Assembly: GCA_012932865.1 (NCBI GenBank)
Contig: SAXG01000101.1
Location: 1 to 64,000, forward strand
Origin: Amylostereum areolatum
Lineage: Eukaryota; Basidiomycota; Agaricomycetes; Russulales; Stereaceae
Direction: 5' to 3'
DNA length: 64,000 bases
A program made the position numbers and the translations under genes. Below, piece after piece: positions 32,364 through 43,687 of this stretch; the first letter of the stretch is position 1, and each line of letters starts with the position of its first letter. The notes beneath the pieces were generated by a model that saw only the letters and a program-made list of their open reading frames with translations, was not told where the DNA came from and made no database searches.

Positions 32364-34259
32364 ATGGGACTTTTGCTCTCCCTGCCTCTCGCGGGCCCTT
32401 TGGCCACGATCGCGTCTTCGTGTCTCGCCGGTCTTGCTTTCTGCTTCACTTCCACGGCAGGTCTGTCCCGCCCTTTGCTTGGCTCGAAGTGTCACTAACG
32501 TCGTTTAAGCATCCATGTTTTGCAAGTCATGTAACTGCAACTCTTCCATCGCCACTCGTGTTGGCTTTGCAGTGAGTATCTTTGTATTTTGACTGTCCGA
32601 GTCCGACTAACTTTATCCCCGGTAGATGATATTCGCCCTCAACTCGATGTTAGCATGGCTCATGAAGACGCCCTTCATGATACACCAGATCGAGAAGTGG
32701 AGCTATGACTATATCAAGATGGATTGTGAAGGAGACAAGTGTTACGGCGTATTGGCGGTGCGTTCCCTCACTTCCAGGTGCCCCGACACTGACCATCGTC
32801 TTTTAGGTCCACCGTATATGCTTTGCTCTTTCTCTCTTGCACCTGATCCTCAGCGTTTCTCTTATTGGGGTCAAGGACACGCGCGATAAGCGCGCCGCTA
32901 TTCAGAACGGGTACGTTCATTCCTGGCTACATCGCACCACGAACTCATGTTGGATAGGTGGTGGGGTCCCAAGGTTCTCTTATGGTTCGTTCTGGTCGCC
33001 ATCTCATTCTTCATTCCCAATGGCTTCTTCATGTTTTGGGGGAACTATATCTCCCTTATCGGCGCTACCGTCTTCATTCTCCTCGGACTTGTCCTCCTTG
33101 TGGATTTCGCACATTCATGGACGGAAACATGCTTAGAGAATTGGGAGGCATCCTCGTCCAACTTATGGCAGTGGATCCTCATCGGCTCAACCGCTGCCAT
33201 GTATTCTGCAACCATCGCCATGACCGGCGTGCTCTACGCTTACTTCGCCGTGTCCGGGTGCACCCTCAATCGTTTCTTCATCACTTTCAACCTCATCCTT
33301 TCCATCCTCATCACCGTGGTCTGCGTCCATCCCATTATTCAAGAACACAATCCTCGGTCGGGGCTAGCGCAGAGCAGCATGGTCGCTGTGTACTGCACCT
33401 ACCTCGTGATGTCGGCGGTTGGCAACCACGCGCACGAAACGTGCAACCCTTTCAGGAAAGGCGGGGCAGGAGAAGGTGCACGCACGACCGCCGTTGTCCT
33501 CGGGGCCTTGTTCACTTTCCTCGCCATCGCGTACTCGACCAGCCGCGCTGCCACTCAAAGCCGTGCACTCGTCGGCAAGAAAAACGGAGGGGCTGTGCAT
33601 TTGGGTGACGAAGAGAATCACGAGGTTAGCGTGGTGAACAACCAGCCTCCAAGGACCGAAACACCTCGCTACCAAGCACTCCTCGCTGCAGTTGAAGCTG
33701 GGTACGAACGTGTTAAATTTTTTGTCTTCGTATTGGCTGAGTCCCTTTTCCCAGCGCTATCCCGGCGTCGGCTTTGAACGAACATCAAGAAGAAGACGAT
33801 GATGATGATGATGACGATGGTGGTGATACCAGAGACGATGAGCGTACTGGAACACGTTACAACGTGCGGTTTCTGTGTTTTACTGCTAAGCTCGATCTGA
33901 TCTCGAACTTTTTCGCAGTATCCGTGGTTCCATATTATCTTCGTCCTTGGAGCTATGTATGTCGCTATGCTCCTGACCGACTGGTAAATTTCACTTTCTC
34001 CCCTCGCTGTATCTGGTTATCCTAACTGCCTGGATGCAGGAATGTTGTCAAGAGTGCATCGTCGCCGGTCGCCGAAGGAGATGATGTTTATATCGGCCGA
34101 TCGGAGACGGCGATGTGGATGCGTATCGTGAGCTCGTGGGTATGCATGGTGATTTACTTATGGAGCCTTTTGGCTCCGGTTCTTTTCCCTGATCGGTTCG
34201 TCGTCACACTTCGTCTCCCATTTCGCTACTGACTGCCGAGTAGATTCTCGGACCTGTAG
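32364..34259 (+). CDS. TMS1: Serine incorporator / TMS1 family membrane protein
   Basis: Nine exons with clean phases: 32364-32460, 32510-32571, 32626-32757, 32807-32910, 32958-33701, 33755-33863, 33919-33983, 34041-34195 and 34244-34259. Starts MGLLLSLPLAGPLATIASSC, a hydrophobic first segment, and has the family Cys-rich loop (CKSCNCNSSIATR). About ten transmembrane segments follow, with conserved phrases such as WWGPKVLLWFVLVAISFFIP and a cytosolic acidic loop (EEDDDDDDDD) before the last two. It ends in LAPVLFPDRFSDL, close to the family's usual C-terminus. SERINC/TMS1 proteins are polytopic membrane proteins linked to serine-derived lipids and lipid scrambling. Length is as expected and no damage is seen. 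Confidence 0.95.
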
Positions 34260-34719
34260 CCGTGTCCTGTTTCTGTCGAGCCGGGTTTGTATTATAAGTA
34301 CCTTCCGCCCAAATATACGCGTGCGAGTAATATTTTGAAGACTGTTCCCTCTGGGCACCCGCCACACCCGTCCCCTTTGATGGTCGTCAGTTCAGACGCG
34401 GCCTTGGCAAGGGGGTGAGTTCTGTGTTGGTGCCGAACTCATTGGACCGGTAACTGTAGGCCAACTTCCCGTGGGTATGGGCCTTTTCATACGCACCCCG
34501 CATCAAGTTTGCCGTGACGCGTGGGTCGACCTCGACTTCATTCCCACAACAGTCCAACTGCGAGAAAACCCGCGCATCGCGATGTGCCTGTCAAATATCT
34601 TAAAACCTCCTCGATGGCCGCTTATGGGAATGCTGACCGAGCGAAAGGTAACAGAGTACAAGAGCGCCAAACCGAGTTTCACGTCCGTTCAGCACCCCAA
34701 CCCTCCTTGCTTCTGCAAG
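34260..34719. promoter_or_regulatory. Intergenic region between TMS1 and P450-1
   Basis: About 460 bp with the 3' end of TMS1 and the promoter of the P450. No distinct motif could be assigned. Confidence 0.4.
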
Positions 34720-36849
34720 ATGCCGGCATCCGTTCTCCTCGCTCTCCTCGCCCTCATCGCCTGGATCATCTGGTCTCGCGCGCGGAGATCTCGTCGATTG
34801 CACTCGACACCTCCCGGTCCAAAGCCTATTCCCCTCATGGGTAACATATTCGACATGCCAACAAAATGCGAATGGTTAACGTTTTCTCGGTGGGGGGACA
34901 TCTATGGTGTGTTCGTGTTATTGTTTTGCCCCTCATGTATATGCGTTTACTCACAAATCACTGCCCCGCAGGCGACCTGGTTCTTGTTACCATCTTTGGG
35001 CGCCGGATGATCATTTTGAATACGGCAGAGGTAGCGAACGAGCTCCTTGAGAAGCGCTCGTCTATATACTCTGATCGCCCGAGTTTTCCTCTGGTTGATC
35101 TGTAAGTTCACATTTCTTGTCACAATCGCTGTAACGATGCCAATATACCTCTGCCTCTAGAGCTGGACACAATGAGTTCAACTTCGGGTTCATGCCATAC
35201 GGCAAGCGCTGGCAGCTATGTCGGCGTCTTTTTGCCAGTCAGTTCGGAAAAACTACGCTCAATACTGCTGAATCATGCCAGTTCGCTTCCACGTCGTTAC
35301 TTCAGAACCTCTTGCGGAATCCAAGCGGCTTAGCGGGCCATCTACGACTGTACGCAATTCCCTGGTGTTGACGTGACTGTTCTTTCCATTCATATCATTG
35401 AAACATATTTATAGACACGCCGGTCAATTAATTTTGGATGCAACGTATGGGATCTCGATCACTTCACGCAGTGATATGCTCGTTAGGACCGCTGAAAGAG
35501 TCATGGGGGATATATCCATCGCAGTCAGCCCGGTGATGTGGATGTTTAATCCAGTGCTCCTTTGTAATGCGTCTCTCTTCTGCGTCCCGTGAATATATTA
35601 ACACATCAATGTTTTAGCAAAGTATCTTCCTGGGTGGCTCGGAGGCAAGTACCTCGCCAACAAAGTGCGGCAATGGCGAGCGGATATTCACGACCTGCGA
35701 ACGCGTCCGTTCGAACAAGTCAAGGCATCCATGGTGTCACCCTTCGTTTCTTCCGGAGAGGCCTCATGATGCTTACAAGAGTTCTCCAGGCAGCAGGAAC
35801 AGCTAAAGCATCGTTTACATCCAACCTTCTTCAACAATCTGAGGCTGTTGGTGAGTTCGAGCGCGAGGAAATTATCAAAGACTGTGCGGCAGTGGCATAC
35901 GGTGGTGCGTATTTCTCACTTATATGCGTACACAGGAAGCCTAAATCTATGCGTAGGAGGCTCGGATACTGTGCGTGCTCGTTGCCTTGTTCTGGGTGAC
36001 TGGAGCTGATCAAGAAGACAGACCGTCGCAGCGGCGAATACCTTCTTCTTGGCGATGGTCGTGAATCCTCATGTCCAAGCTAAAGCCCAAGAAGAAATTG
36101 ATCGCGTTGTAGGTCCTGACCGTCTTCCCACACTTGCCGACAGACCTCGGCTTCCGTATATCACTGCTGTTCAGAAGGAAACCCTGCGATGGCATCCACC
36201 AGCGCCTCAGGGTTCGTGCACAGGACCTTGATCACAATTGGTATACTAAGCCCGAGTTCCCTGCAGGTATTCCGCATCTTTTGACCAAGGACGACGAATA
36301 CAGGGGCTACACCATTCCCGCGGGAACAATGGTTATAGGAAACGTCTGGTACCGCTGCCATGTTTGCAAGCTTATGCACACCTACTAATTCCCATTGCTT
36401 AGGGGTATTCTGCATGATCCCGTAATATATCCGCATCCAATGGATTTTGACCCGGAAAGATACCTTCGGTCAGGCGCTCTTGAGGTCTCCACCAACGACC
36501 CTTCACGCGCTGCTTTCGGCTTTGGCAGACGGTAAGCCTGACCCCCCACAAATGTATTCCGCGGTGTTGACATGTCATACAAAGGGTTTGTCCAGGGAAA
36601 ACCTTGGCAGAAGACGCTCTGTGGCTTATGACGGCACAAGTTCTGTCCGTTTACGATGTTCGACAGCCTTCAAATACCAAGCCCATCGATCCTCAGTTTA
36701 CATCGGGTGCCCTCTCGTATGCCACTCCCTTTCATGATTTTCCATTTCCTATAATGACATCTCGATGCAGTCATCCGCTTCCTTTTCCCTGTACTGTCAG
36801 TCCTCGCTCAGAGGCAGCAGAAACCTTGATACGTGGTTTGGCATTTTAA
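34720..36849 (+). CDS. Cytochrome P450 (P450-1), membrane-anchored monooxygenase
   Basis: ATG at 34720. An N-terminal anchor ([15 protein letters not shown]) is followed by the hinge [12 protein letters not shown]. Further motifs: I-helix GGGSDTT, ExxR region KETLRWHPP, the PERF-type box FDPERYL, and the heme loop FGFGRR-VCPGK split by an intron so that Cys is the axial ligand. Many short introns are inferred, including 34910-34969 (donor GTGTGT) and one near 35745 that removes an apparent stop. With them the frame is continuous to TAA 36847-36849. The overall type is that of Agaricomycete P450s often annotated as O-methylsterigmatocystin-oxidoreductase-like, a label of similarity only. Substrate unknown. 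It is one of three P450s near the UbiA pair. Confidence 0.9.
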
Positions 36850-37254
36850 CTGTTCAACCAACCAACTTCCAACCGAGTGTCACTCCCGTCTCACTTCCAT
36901 CGCCACCTTACAACAACCATTTCCACTTAATGTACATAACACCTCCTACATCGGTCTCCATCTATACTGCACTCGCATTGGATGTAGAGAACTTCATCAT
37001 TTGCGAGGACTCCGACGAGAGAACCGAGGAATACGACTAGTCGCTAGAGTGTGACAGCCGGGCCGCTGGCGGCACGGGTCCCAAGCGGTAGAGCTCTGCC
37101 GGAGGACCGCGTCCTCACCGTCCTCCGTCCACCGTCACCCTCTTCTCTCTTATATACATATACACTCTCCTATCATACCAGAAGTCAAGTTACCCCCACC
37201 CACTGCTGCCACAAGAACTCCCGGGATTTGCCCGCTCGTTCTCCTCCACCCACG
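36850..37254. other. Intergenic region, P450-1 to DUF1748 gene
   Basis: About 400 bp, pyrimidine-rich near the downstream ATG (CTCTTCTCTCTTATATACAT at about 37139). That stretch includes a TATATA and likely serves as the DUF1748 promoter. Confidence 0.35.
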
Positions 37255-37536
37255 ATGATCGGTAAACTGGTCCATTACGCTTTCGACGCGGTCCTCGTAT
37301 CCACCCTAGCTGCAGGCGTCAGACGGTCGACTGGCTTCGCGTGCGTCTCTACCTTAGCCTCGATCTGTGACATGACTCACAGTGCCTCGTATCTCAGGCC
37401 GGATACTGACGCAATCGCCGATTCCACGATACGCTCTTTCGCGGAGAAGTACCTCGGCGTGGGCGAGACAATATTCGATATGGTGCAAGGGACTGCCGTG
37501 AACAGCAGCTACTTCAAGCGAGGCGAACGCCGATGA
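37255..37536 (+). CDS. DUF1748 small mitochondrial protein
   Basis: Two exons, 37255-37340 and 37398-37536, joined by a GT-AG intron (GTGCGT...TCTCAG), give a protein of about 74 residues starting MIGKLVHYAFDAVLVSTLAA. It continues with the family signature AEKYLGVGETIFDM and a short basic tail. The one hydrophobic segment is N-terminal. DUF1748 proteins are short, conserved in fungi and reported in mitochondria (yeast counterpart YJL127C-B/MCO6). Their biochemical role is not established. Length is typical. Confidence 0.85.
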   Translation: MIGKLVHYAFDAVLVSTLAAGVRRSTGFACVSTLASICDMTHSASYLRPDTDAIADSTIRSFAEKYLGVGETIFDMVQGTAVNSSYFKRGERR

Positions 37537-37954
37537 AGGGCAGCGGCGTCGACGTTGGCGAGGCGTTGATGTGTGGTTGGGTTCAAGCAGAGGTTTCGGG
37601 GGCTGGGTGGGAGGGGCTCCTCTGGGGATCCTTGTATATTTATCGCTATCGCCGCTCTTTCTCTTTTTGCTCTCTTGCACACCTCGTGGTTTCCTCTCCA
37701 TCCTGTCTCCACCTCGAAGAGGTTGCGTGATATTTATCATTGTGCGGCTTTGCTCCTTGCCTATTGGGCTGAGGCTGTGAGGGCTCTTCAGCTTGCTGCC
37801 GTTGACTTCAGGTCATCAACAAAAGGTGCGTGCATACATAGGATGCTGCCGCTGAATTTCTCTGACGTTCATCATATAGTTAGAAAGACGCGACGAGACC
37901 TGGCATGTCCCGATTGTTGCATTCCTCGACCTGACTATATTGTCGTGAATCAAG

Positions 37955-39300
37955 ATGTCTGGTCCTCTCTCTGAATACAGCGATTACATCCCCAGCGACC
38001 TTTTTCAGGCACTTGTCGCGCAGAATATTGCCACCCTCCCAGCACTCATCTTTGCCTCGCCTACCATCCTTTTTCATCGCCTCCCAACAGGATGCACGAC
38101 TCTTCGCGAACTCACGGGCGTCATCTCACATTTGGCGAAGCTCGCATCTGCCGAAGGAGTGACGGGAGAAGAACTCGCTAATGCCCAGGATCGTGTGGTC
38201 TCCGGTGAAGTCGTTACTGGAGTAGAAACCCTGGATGCGTTGGTAGGGGGCGGGTTTGGAGGGCCTAAGAACGGGAAGGTGATAGAAGTCGCAGGAGATA
38301 GTGGTACCGGCAAGACGGTATGTGCATGTCAATTCGCTCTGAGCATCGTTGGCTTATAAACAACGCAGGCGTTAGCACTACACATCGTTCTCCGCCATCT
38401 CTCCACCCATGCCGACTCCGCAACTCTCTGGATGGATACGACGGGCGAGCTTTCTCCGGAACGCCTTTCGATACTTCTGCCGTCCTACTCCGGTTCGGTA
38501 AGCTGCCTTTCTTGTCGGCGGATGCCTTTATATTCACGAAGGTGTAGGGCGTGCCGACGTTGCTTAATCGTCTCCATGTTTCCCATGCCTTCAACATTAG
38601 TGCTGCATACACCTTACTGGAAAACCTTCATGCCGTCCTCATGGTATATGCAACTTCATCTCACCTATTTACGCCCATCTGAGTGAACCCGCTCCGTAGA
38701 CAGCAGGAGACGCCGGGTCTCCGCCCTCACCCCGTATCATCATCATCGATACCGTAACTTCCTTGCTTGGGCCCCTTCTAAACGCGATGTCTTCCGAAGG
38801 TACGTTCTCAATCATATATAGCTACATATATATTCAATACGCTCTTAGGGCACGCGATTATGACCGACTTCATGCGTACACTTCGCATATTAGCTAAAGA
38901 CTACGGCCTTAGTGTCCTGGTCAGCAACTTTCAACCTTCTTCTTCGGCGTCCCGTAACGCGTTTCATAGGTGCTCAACAATGGAACTCAGTGTATTCCAC
39001 ATAACCCGGCCTCAGTGTTCGCTAGTACCACGCGCAAACCAGCGTTAGGGCCGTCGTTTGCATTCCTCACCGATGCGACTCTTTGGTTAGCACGTTCGCC
39101 TTCACATGTCTCCACAACGTCAGGCCGTCAGCACCGCTCGCACCCAGACACAGCTGGTCCTGGCGGTTATCGAGAGGAAGGAGGGTTACGCGTGGCCGAG
39201 GTTTTCCGATCCCGAATCTCGGTGTGTCACCTTACCCTTCCTTTATTGGAGCAACTTATTCACGAGCCTCACAGCGCTCGCAAGCATGGTGTCCGTTTAG
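37955..39300 (+). CDS. RAD51-family recombinase paralogue (RAD51D-like)
   Basis: Starts MSGPLSEYSDYIPSDLF. A helical N-terminal domain leads to VETLDALVGGGFGG and a Walker A AGDSGTGKT (codon end 38317). The next exons give LHIVLRHLSTHADSATLWMDT, then Walker B RIIIIDTVTSLLGP (exon from 38700), LAKDYGLSVLV and KPALGPSFAFLTDATLWLA. The stop is 39298-39300. At least five introns are inferred from phase: 38318-38368, 38498-38547, 38644-38699, 38800-38848 and one after 38920. This is the RecA/RAD51 ATPase core. The N-terminal pattern and the GPSFAFLTD motif suit RAD51 paralogues that assist strand exchange during DNA repair in the nucleus. The exact paralogue is a guess. Confidence 0.8.
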
Positions 39301-39378
39301 AATAAATGGAGGTGTGGTTACGGATGTATGACATGTGCGAGTAGCGCTAGCATCTTCCTGTCTTACTAGTACTCTATC

Positions 39379-40104
39379 TTAGAGGCCATCGAGGTCCTGC
39401 ATGACTTGGTATGCACGTTCGACTAGCTCGCGATCGTTCTCTGGCAGCTCCGCGAGCTCGGAGCCATCGGCGATCTGCCTCAAGGTCTCCTTCCAGAGCT
39501 CCCACCTCCCGACCGAATACCCCCACGAACCATCCTTCCACCGCGCCGTTCCGCCCCTCGTTGCCCTCGTCCATTCCCTCCCCTCCTCCTTCGAAAGCGC
39601 ATAAATTCGCTCCCCAGCATACAAGAACCACACCGCGGCCGCAGGAACCAGCCCTGGTGTGTCCTCGGTTGTGTCGTCTTCCAGAGCGTCGCGCATCGCC
39701 CATATCCCGTAAGGTTCGAAACCAGTGATCCCCGCCTGCACGAGACGCGCGACTAACGCGTTGAGCGCCGTCCACTGCTCGACCGTGTTATCTTCTAGGG
39801 TGCCATTCCATAGCTCGCGGACGGCGATCCCGAACGACTGTGCCCCTGACATCCCATCGACGCGCTGGGCGCCGCCGATGGCGTGCGATTCCAGCCAAAC
39901 GATCAAGCCGACGAGCCTGTCTTGCTCTGGCGAGGTGTGGGCGATGTGAAGATGTGCGCGGTCCAAGAGAACGTTGTAAAACGACCAAGAGTCGGCGTTG
40001 GCCAGCCGCTCAAGCTCGAGCTCGTATTCCGAGGGGTCTGAGGAGGAAGAGGGGTAGGAGGAGATATACGCCTCGATGGCATCTTCGATAGCAGTATCGT
40101 CCAT
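39379..40104 (-). CDS. DUF3632-type hypothetical protein
   Basis: A single-exon frame from ATG 40102-40104 (MDDTAIEDAIEAYISSYPSS) to 39379, about 241 residues. It is soluble, acidic and alpha-helical (ERLANADSWSFYNVLLDRAH; VARLVQAGITGFEPYGIWAM; AAAVWFLYAGERIY; WKETLRQIADGSELAELP). The pattern resembles the fungal DUF3632 family, whose function is unknown. It is convergent with the RAD51-like gene, with only about 80 bp between stops. Confidence 0.6.
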   Translation of the reverse strand: MDDTAIEDAIEAYISSYPSSSSDPSEYELELERLANADSWSFYNVLLDRAHLHIAHTSPEQDRLVGLIVWLESHAIGGAQRVDGMSGAQSFGIAVRELWNGTLEDNTVEQWTALNALVARLVQAGITGFEPYGIWAMRDALEDDTTEDTPGLVPAAAVWFLYAGERIYALSKEEGREWTRATRGGTARWKDGSWGYSVGRWELWKETLRQIADGSELAELPENDRELVERAYQVMQDLDGL

Positions 40105-40468
40105 GCTATGGTGCGTCGTGGATAGCTTCGCCCCGTCCACAACCTTGGTTTCTTATCTGTGATGTGGAGTCATGCCCTTGGCTGCGTAACTCATTCCTCT
40201 CTCAACATTCCAACCGTTGCTCGTTACGTTGCACGACTGTAACATATTTACATGGATATCCTATATGCGAACGCTTGAGCATATCCTGCTAGACAAACCT
40301 GATAAGGTCATCACTGAAGCATTACTTCGGGTTTGATTCGAGACAGCACAAGGAGAAATAAAAGGAAAACGTTGTCTAAATTCCACGACATCTGCATGAA
40401 CCCCCCTCCACCCCTTTCCGACTCTATGTCTATGCTGTTGTTATCGTCGAGAGGCGCAAAAGGGGGGT

Positions 40469-41500
40469 TCAAGCACGGAACAGCCTGTAATATCCAGGGA
40501 AAGCGTGCACGACTGACAACCAAAGCTATGGCCAACTTAGTGGCCTGACAATCCACGAAGAGGAATGGACTCACGTTGTACCAATAAAAGGATACTTGGT
40601 CCTCTCGGACAGACTTTAGCAGCAAAAATCGGGCACCGATATAGATGGCGAGCGAAACAAACGCTGTGGCGGTGACTGCGTCGAGCTTCCAGGCCAATGC
40701 AATGCCGCTGGACCACGATAGAAGCGGCATGATCACAGTCCAACGCGCGAAAGAAGGAAATATAATGGGGATAGTGCGCCGACCAGTGGCGCGGTCGCCG
40801 GCCTCGTCTTTGAAGTCTTGGACTTGGTAGGTAGTGGCAATGATACCCCCGCTGATGCATACGGAAAGTGCGCCTATCCAGTCGAGAGTGTGCCGGTCGG
40901 ATCCTTGGATATTGGTTAACATCGATTAGAAGCCCGATACGACTGGGAACTTACCTCCAACCAATGTCGCTCCGACGTCGAACGATGCGAAATCCAAAGC
41001 GACAGCGAGGTGCCGTACAATCCAATGACTAGCACTGGCGTTAAACTCGTTGTAAATCACGGTGAAGACGAAGATTGCAGCGCTGGCGTAGATCGTCTCG
41101 ATGCTATAGCACGCGGAAAGTGCGAAGCAGACCGGGACGAGTACCCAGCGAAGGACGATGGCGTTGTGAAGGGTGATACGTCCGGCTGGGAGAGGTCTAT
41201 CGCGCTTGTTGAGGGCATCCTCATGCGGGTCGATGGTTTGATTGGACACATCGAATTGAAAGACGTGCAACTAAATCCAAAGTACGACGTGGGGGAGACG
41301 CCATATATCGGTGATGGGTGAAGCGGAGATGGCGAAGAGCGACTTATTATGCGAAACATAATAATCAGTATCTGAAGCTGGCAAATGGTTGGCGAGAAGG
41401 AGGGACGTACAATTGGTATGACGGTGGTCTTGATATCAGACTTGGTAAATAAGAACGCCGTATAGACGACAGAAGCGATGTTACGGGAAAGCGAGGACAT
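40469..41500 (-). pseudogene. UbiA-family membrane enzyme 1 (UbiA-1), nonsense codon in exon 2
   Basis: Minus-strand gene closely related to UbiA-2. Exon 1 from ATG 41498-41500 encodes MSSLSRNIASVVYTAFLFTK. Exon 2 holds the first aspartate-rich motif (NQTIDPHEDALNKRDRP); exon 3 holds the second (DFKDEAGDRATGRR) and two further membrane segments; the last short exon ends WLSVVHAFPGYYRLFRA at 40469. Exon 2 reads W-I-stop-L-H just before the first motif: TAG at 41271-41273 where UbiA-2 has TGG. The rest is undamaged, so the loss looks recent. UbiA proteins bind prenyl diphosphates with Mg2+ in the membrane. Some fungal members are terpene cyclases (the fumagillin enzyme Fma-TC) and others are prenyltransferases. 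The start could also lie upstream near 41617. Confidence 0.8.
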
Positions 41501-42417
41501 GTCGCAGATGAAGAGAAAGCCAATGTCATCTATATGGTTTATATAGTGCGAGAGGCGGTCAGCCCCTTCTTCCTGAATCCAGAGCTTGGAATGCTCACCC
41601 ATGGAATATCCGGACATATCGGAATGGCCTAGGGGACTACCGCTGGTCTCGCAAGTCTTTTGCGGCACGCTGGCCGTCTCACGGCAAGACGAATGCACTT
41701 CCCTCAAGCGTCTGGGTATGAGATAAGATGTGCTCCTGATCAGCGTGAAGTGAATGGTGGCATGGAACCTGATCAAGGTCCAAGCGCGCTCTCTGTTCTA
41801 TATTCACGAGAAGGAAGGAAAACACTTCATCAGCACAGAAAGCGTCACGGTATAGATAGACGTACTGCATAACAATCTCTCTGGGGCGAGAATTCGGTAA
41901 AGTAAGTGTTTCGGGGTACATATCACCGGGACACAAGTGAAGGCGGGGCGAATAGACTAATACTCCAGCGTTCAGACGATTCGCATGGACGTCACACATG
42001 AATGCTAGCAAGTTTTTTCCAGTCTTGCGTATCAGGCGCTGTGGGATGATAAATGAGTCGTGGGGGAGTCGGGAGCAGTCTTCCAGTGTCAACGTCTCGG
42101 AGATTATCGACTGTTCTGGGGGGTACGACCGGTAAGTACATACAAGCAACATACAAGTAGTCACCTTACCCACGCTGCCGCCGCCGCTCACGGACTTTGA
42201 ACTTGTTCGCCTTGGGTCGGTCAAGGAAAGGCCAGATCGATAGCGGCAGAAACTCGGAGAGGTAGTTCGGAAAGGCGGCGGAATACTAACGTTTGCGGGA
42301 GAGAGTGTGTTGCCATTTCAATGTGCAGATGTCATACTTGTCCGGAGTCTGAGACTCACGGACCCTGGGAAAGACTTAGTCAGCCTCACGTGCACGGCTC
42401 AAGTAAGTTATTGACGT
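41501..42417. other. Upstream region of UbiA-1
   Basis: A long open minus-strand frame spans most of it (41679-42224), but I see no domain, and the composition does not differ from the flanks. Probably the UbiA-1 promoter and 5' leader. Confidence 0.35.
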
Positions 42418-42674
42418 AGGCTCACGTGAGCCCCTCCGCTAACGCGAGAGGGGCTCAGATCAACATCCTTATCAGTAAGGGGGTCGTGAATTGTGGAAAC
42501 CCTAGACGTGGACTTCACTTCTACTGTATCTGTGATACACTTTTGACAAAGTCTACTACAGTTGTGGATAAACGTTGACTACGAGTGGAGCTTCTAGATG
42601 TGCTTCCATCTTCCCACCCCCCCTCTGATAAGGATTTTGATCCAAGACCCTTCATGGGTCTTGGTTCGAGACTA
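42418..42674. repeat. 257-bp dispersed repeat, copy A
   Basis: Begins AGGCTCACGTGAGCCCC, containing the palindrome GGCTCACGTGAGCC, and ends with a hairpin (CAAGACCCTTCATGGGTCTTG without its last base counts as the stem-loop) followed by GGTTCGAGACTA. It is nearly identical over its full length to 59691-59947, with only a few substitutions. No TSD is visible around this copy. It has no coding capacity. Confidence 0.9.
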
Positions 42675-43170
42675 TCAACATTCAACTTGTTCTCAGTTGT
42701 TCCCTTCGAGTCCACCAGCACAAACATCTTGGATGCGATCCCGGCGGACGTAAGTATTTTACCGCTTGCATGGTGGGAGTAGCGCTGAATAGCAGGCGAA
42801 CTCTGTCTAGAAACCGTCTGCTTCTTGCCAATGGCCTCCGTTCTCGGTACTTATCTATGCACGGTATCAAAAACCCAGGATGCTCTTATTGGAGATCCAG
42901 AAGCTGTCGAGCAAAAAAATTGGAACTACCTTTTTCACCCGCATTGAACGGAGAGCCAGGCGCGCCGACCAACGAGCGATCTCATGCCGCGCAAGAGCCA
43001 TTGCCATTATCCTTCTGGAGCGTCCTAGCATGCATGCCGGTCTGCCCAGAAGGGTCTTCGTGGTTCCAGCGCCCATACATTTCGGGACTTCGATTTCGAG
43101 TACTATTCCTCAGGCCTGAGGTTCGATGATCTTGGCATTGCCACGACTAAAGCGGCCTTCATGGTGAGTA
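42675..43170 (+). pseudogene. Host gene fragment between repeat and solo LTR
   Basis: Exon-like plus-strand sequence: STFNLFSVVPFESTSTNI before a GTAAGT donor (42750), then ASVLGTYLCTVSKTQDALIG and a broken stretch ending FEYYSSGLRFDDLGIATTK and a GTGAGT donor (43163). The frame is interrupted once. The intron begun at 43163 is cut by the solo LTR at 43176. Family not recognised. The continuation is probably at 46.72-47.10 kb. Confidence 0.4.
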
Positions 43171-43175
43171 AATAG

Positions 43176-43687
43176 TGTTACAACTCGATCAAGGTATTCC
43201 ATTTCCTATTGCCTTATTAGGAAGGACGTCGCTAAACGACGGATTACGACTGTGCCCCAGCTTGTAACCGTCTCAACGACGCAGCCACGACTGTTCCCCA
43301 GCTCGTAACCGTCTCAACAACGCAGCCACGACTGTGCCCCAGTCGCGTCCCCGTAGATACCTGCTGCGACCGTTACCAAATGTACATATATTTACTCGAT
43401 CTCCTTTCTTATAAAAGGAGGCTCAACGAACGAGCTATTCCCCAGCTCGTTCTCTTTGTAAATACAGGACTGTTCTAAATAAGAACCTCCTCTTAAGAAT
43501 AACTAAAGAGAACCTACAAACAACTAAAGTCGAAAGCTCGCCTAAGTCTTCCGTGAAGACTTACTGCTTCGCTTACCGACCTTAGCCTTCGCATAACCGA
43601 GACGTCTGGATCACCTGATCCCACTTCTCACACGCAAGAGTACTGTAGCCTGAGCCGCTTGTCACGTGATAAGGACCGTCCTTAACA
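43176..43687 (+). repeat. Solo LTR, TSD AATAG
   Basis: Starts TGTTACAAC and ends CCTTAACA (TGTTA...TAACA ends), flanked by AATAG at 43171-43175 and 43688-43692. It contains a TATA box (TTATAAAAGG, about 43410) in plus orientation and a 40-bp tandem repeat. No internal region remains, so it is a recombination product. The ends resemble Ty1/copia LTRs, but class is not certain. Confidence 0.85.
43235..43352 (+). repeat. Tandem repeat inside the solo LTR, about 41-bp unit
   Basis: Two full and one partial copy of a unit beginning CGACTGTGCCCCAGC and ending AACGACGCAGCCA, located in the U3-like part upstream of the TATA box, where such repeats can act as enhancers. Confidence 0.75.

Noticed and set aside
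35745..35810. Premature stop in P450-1 after the region encoding VKASM
   Set aside because: A GT-AG intron (GTGTCA...TCTCCAG) removes it and restores the frame; the same intron position occurs in P450-3.
41679..42224. 181-codon minus-strand ORF upstream of UbiA-1
   Set aside because: No domain, no consistent splice into UbiA-1, and no better codon character than flanking DNA; left as upstream region.
42418..42674. Helitron for the 257-bp repeat
   Set aside because: A 3' hairpin is present, but the ends are not TC...CTRR and copy B has a target duplication, which Helitrons do not make.
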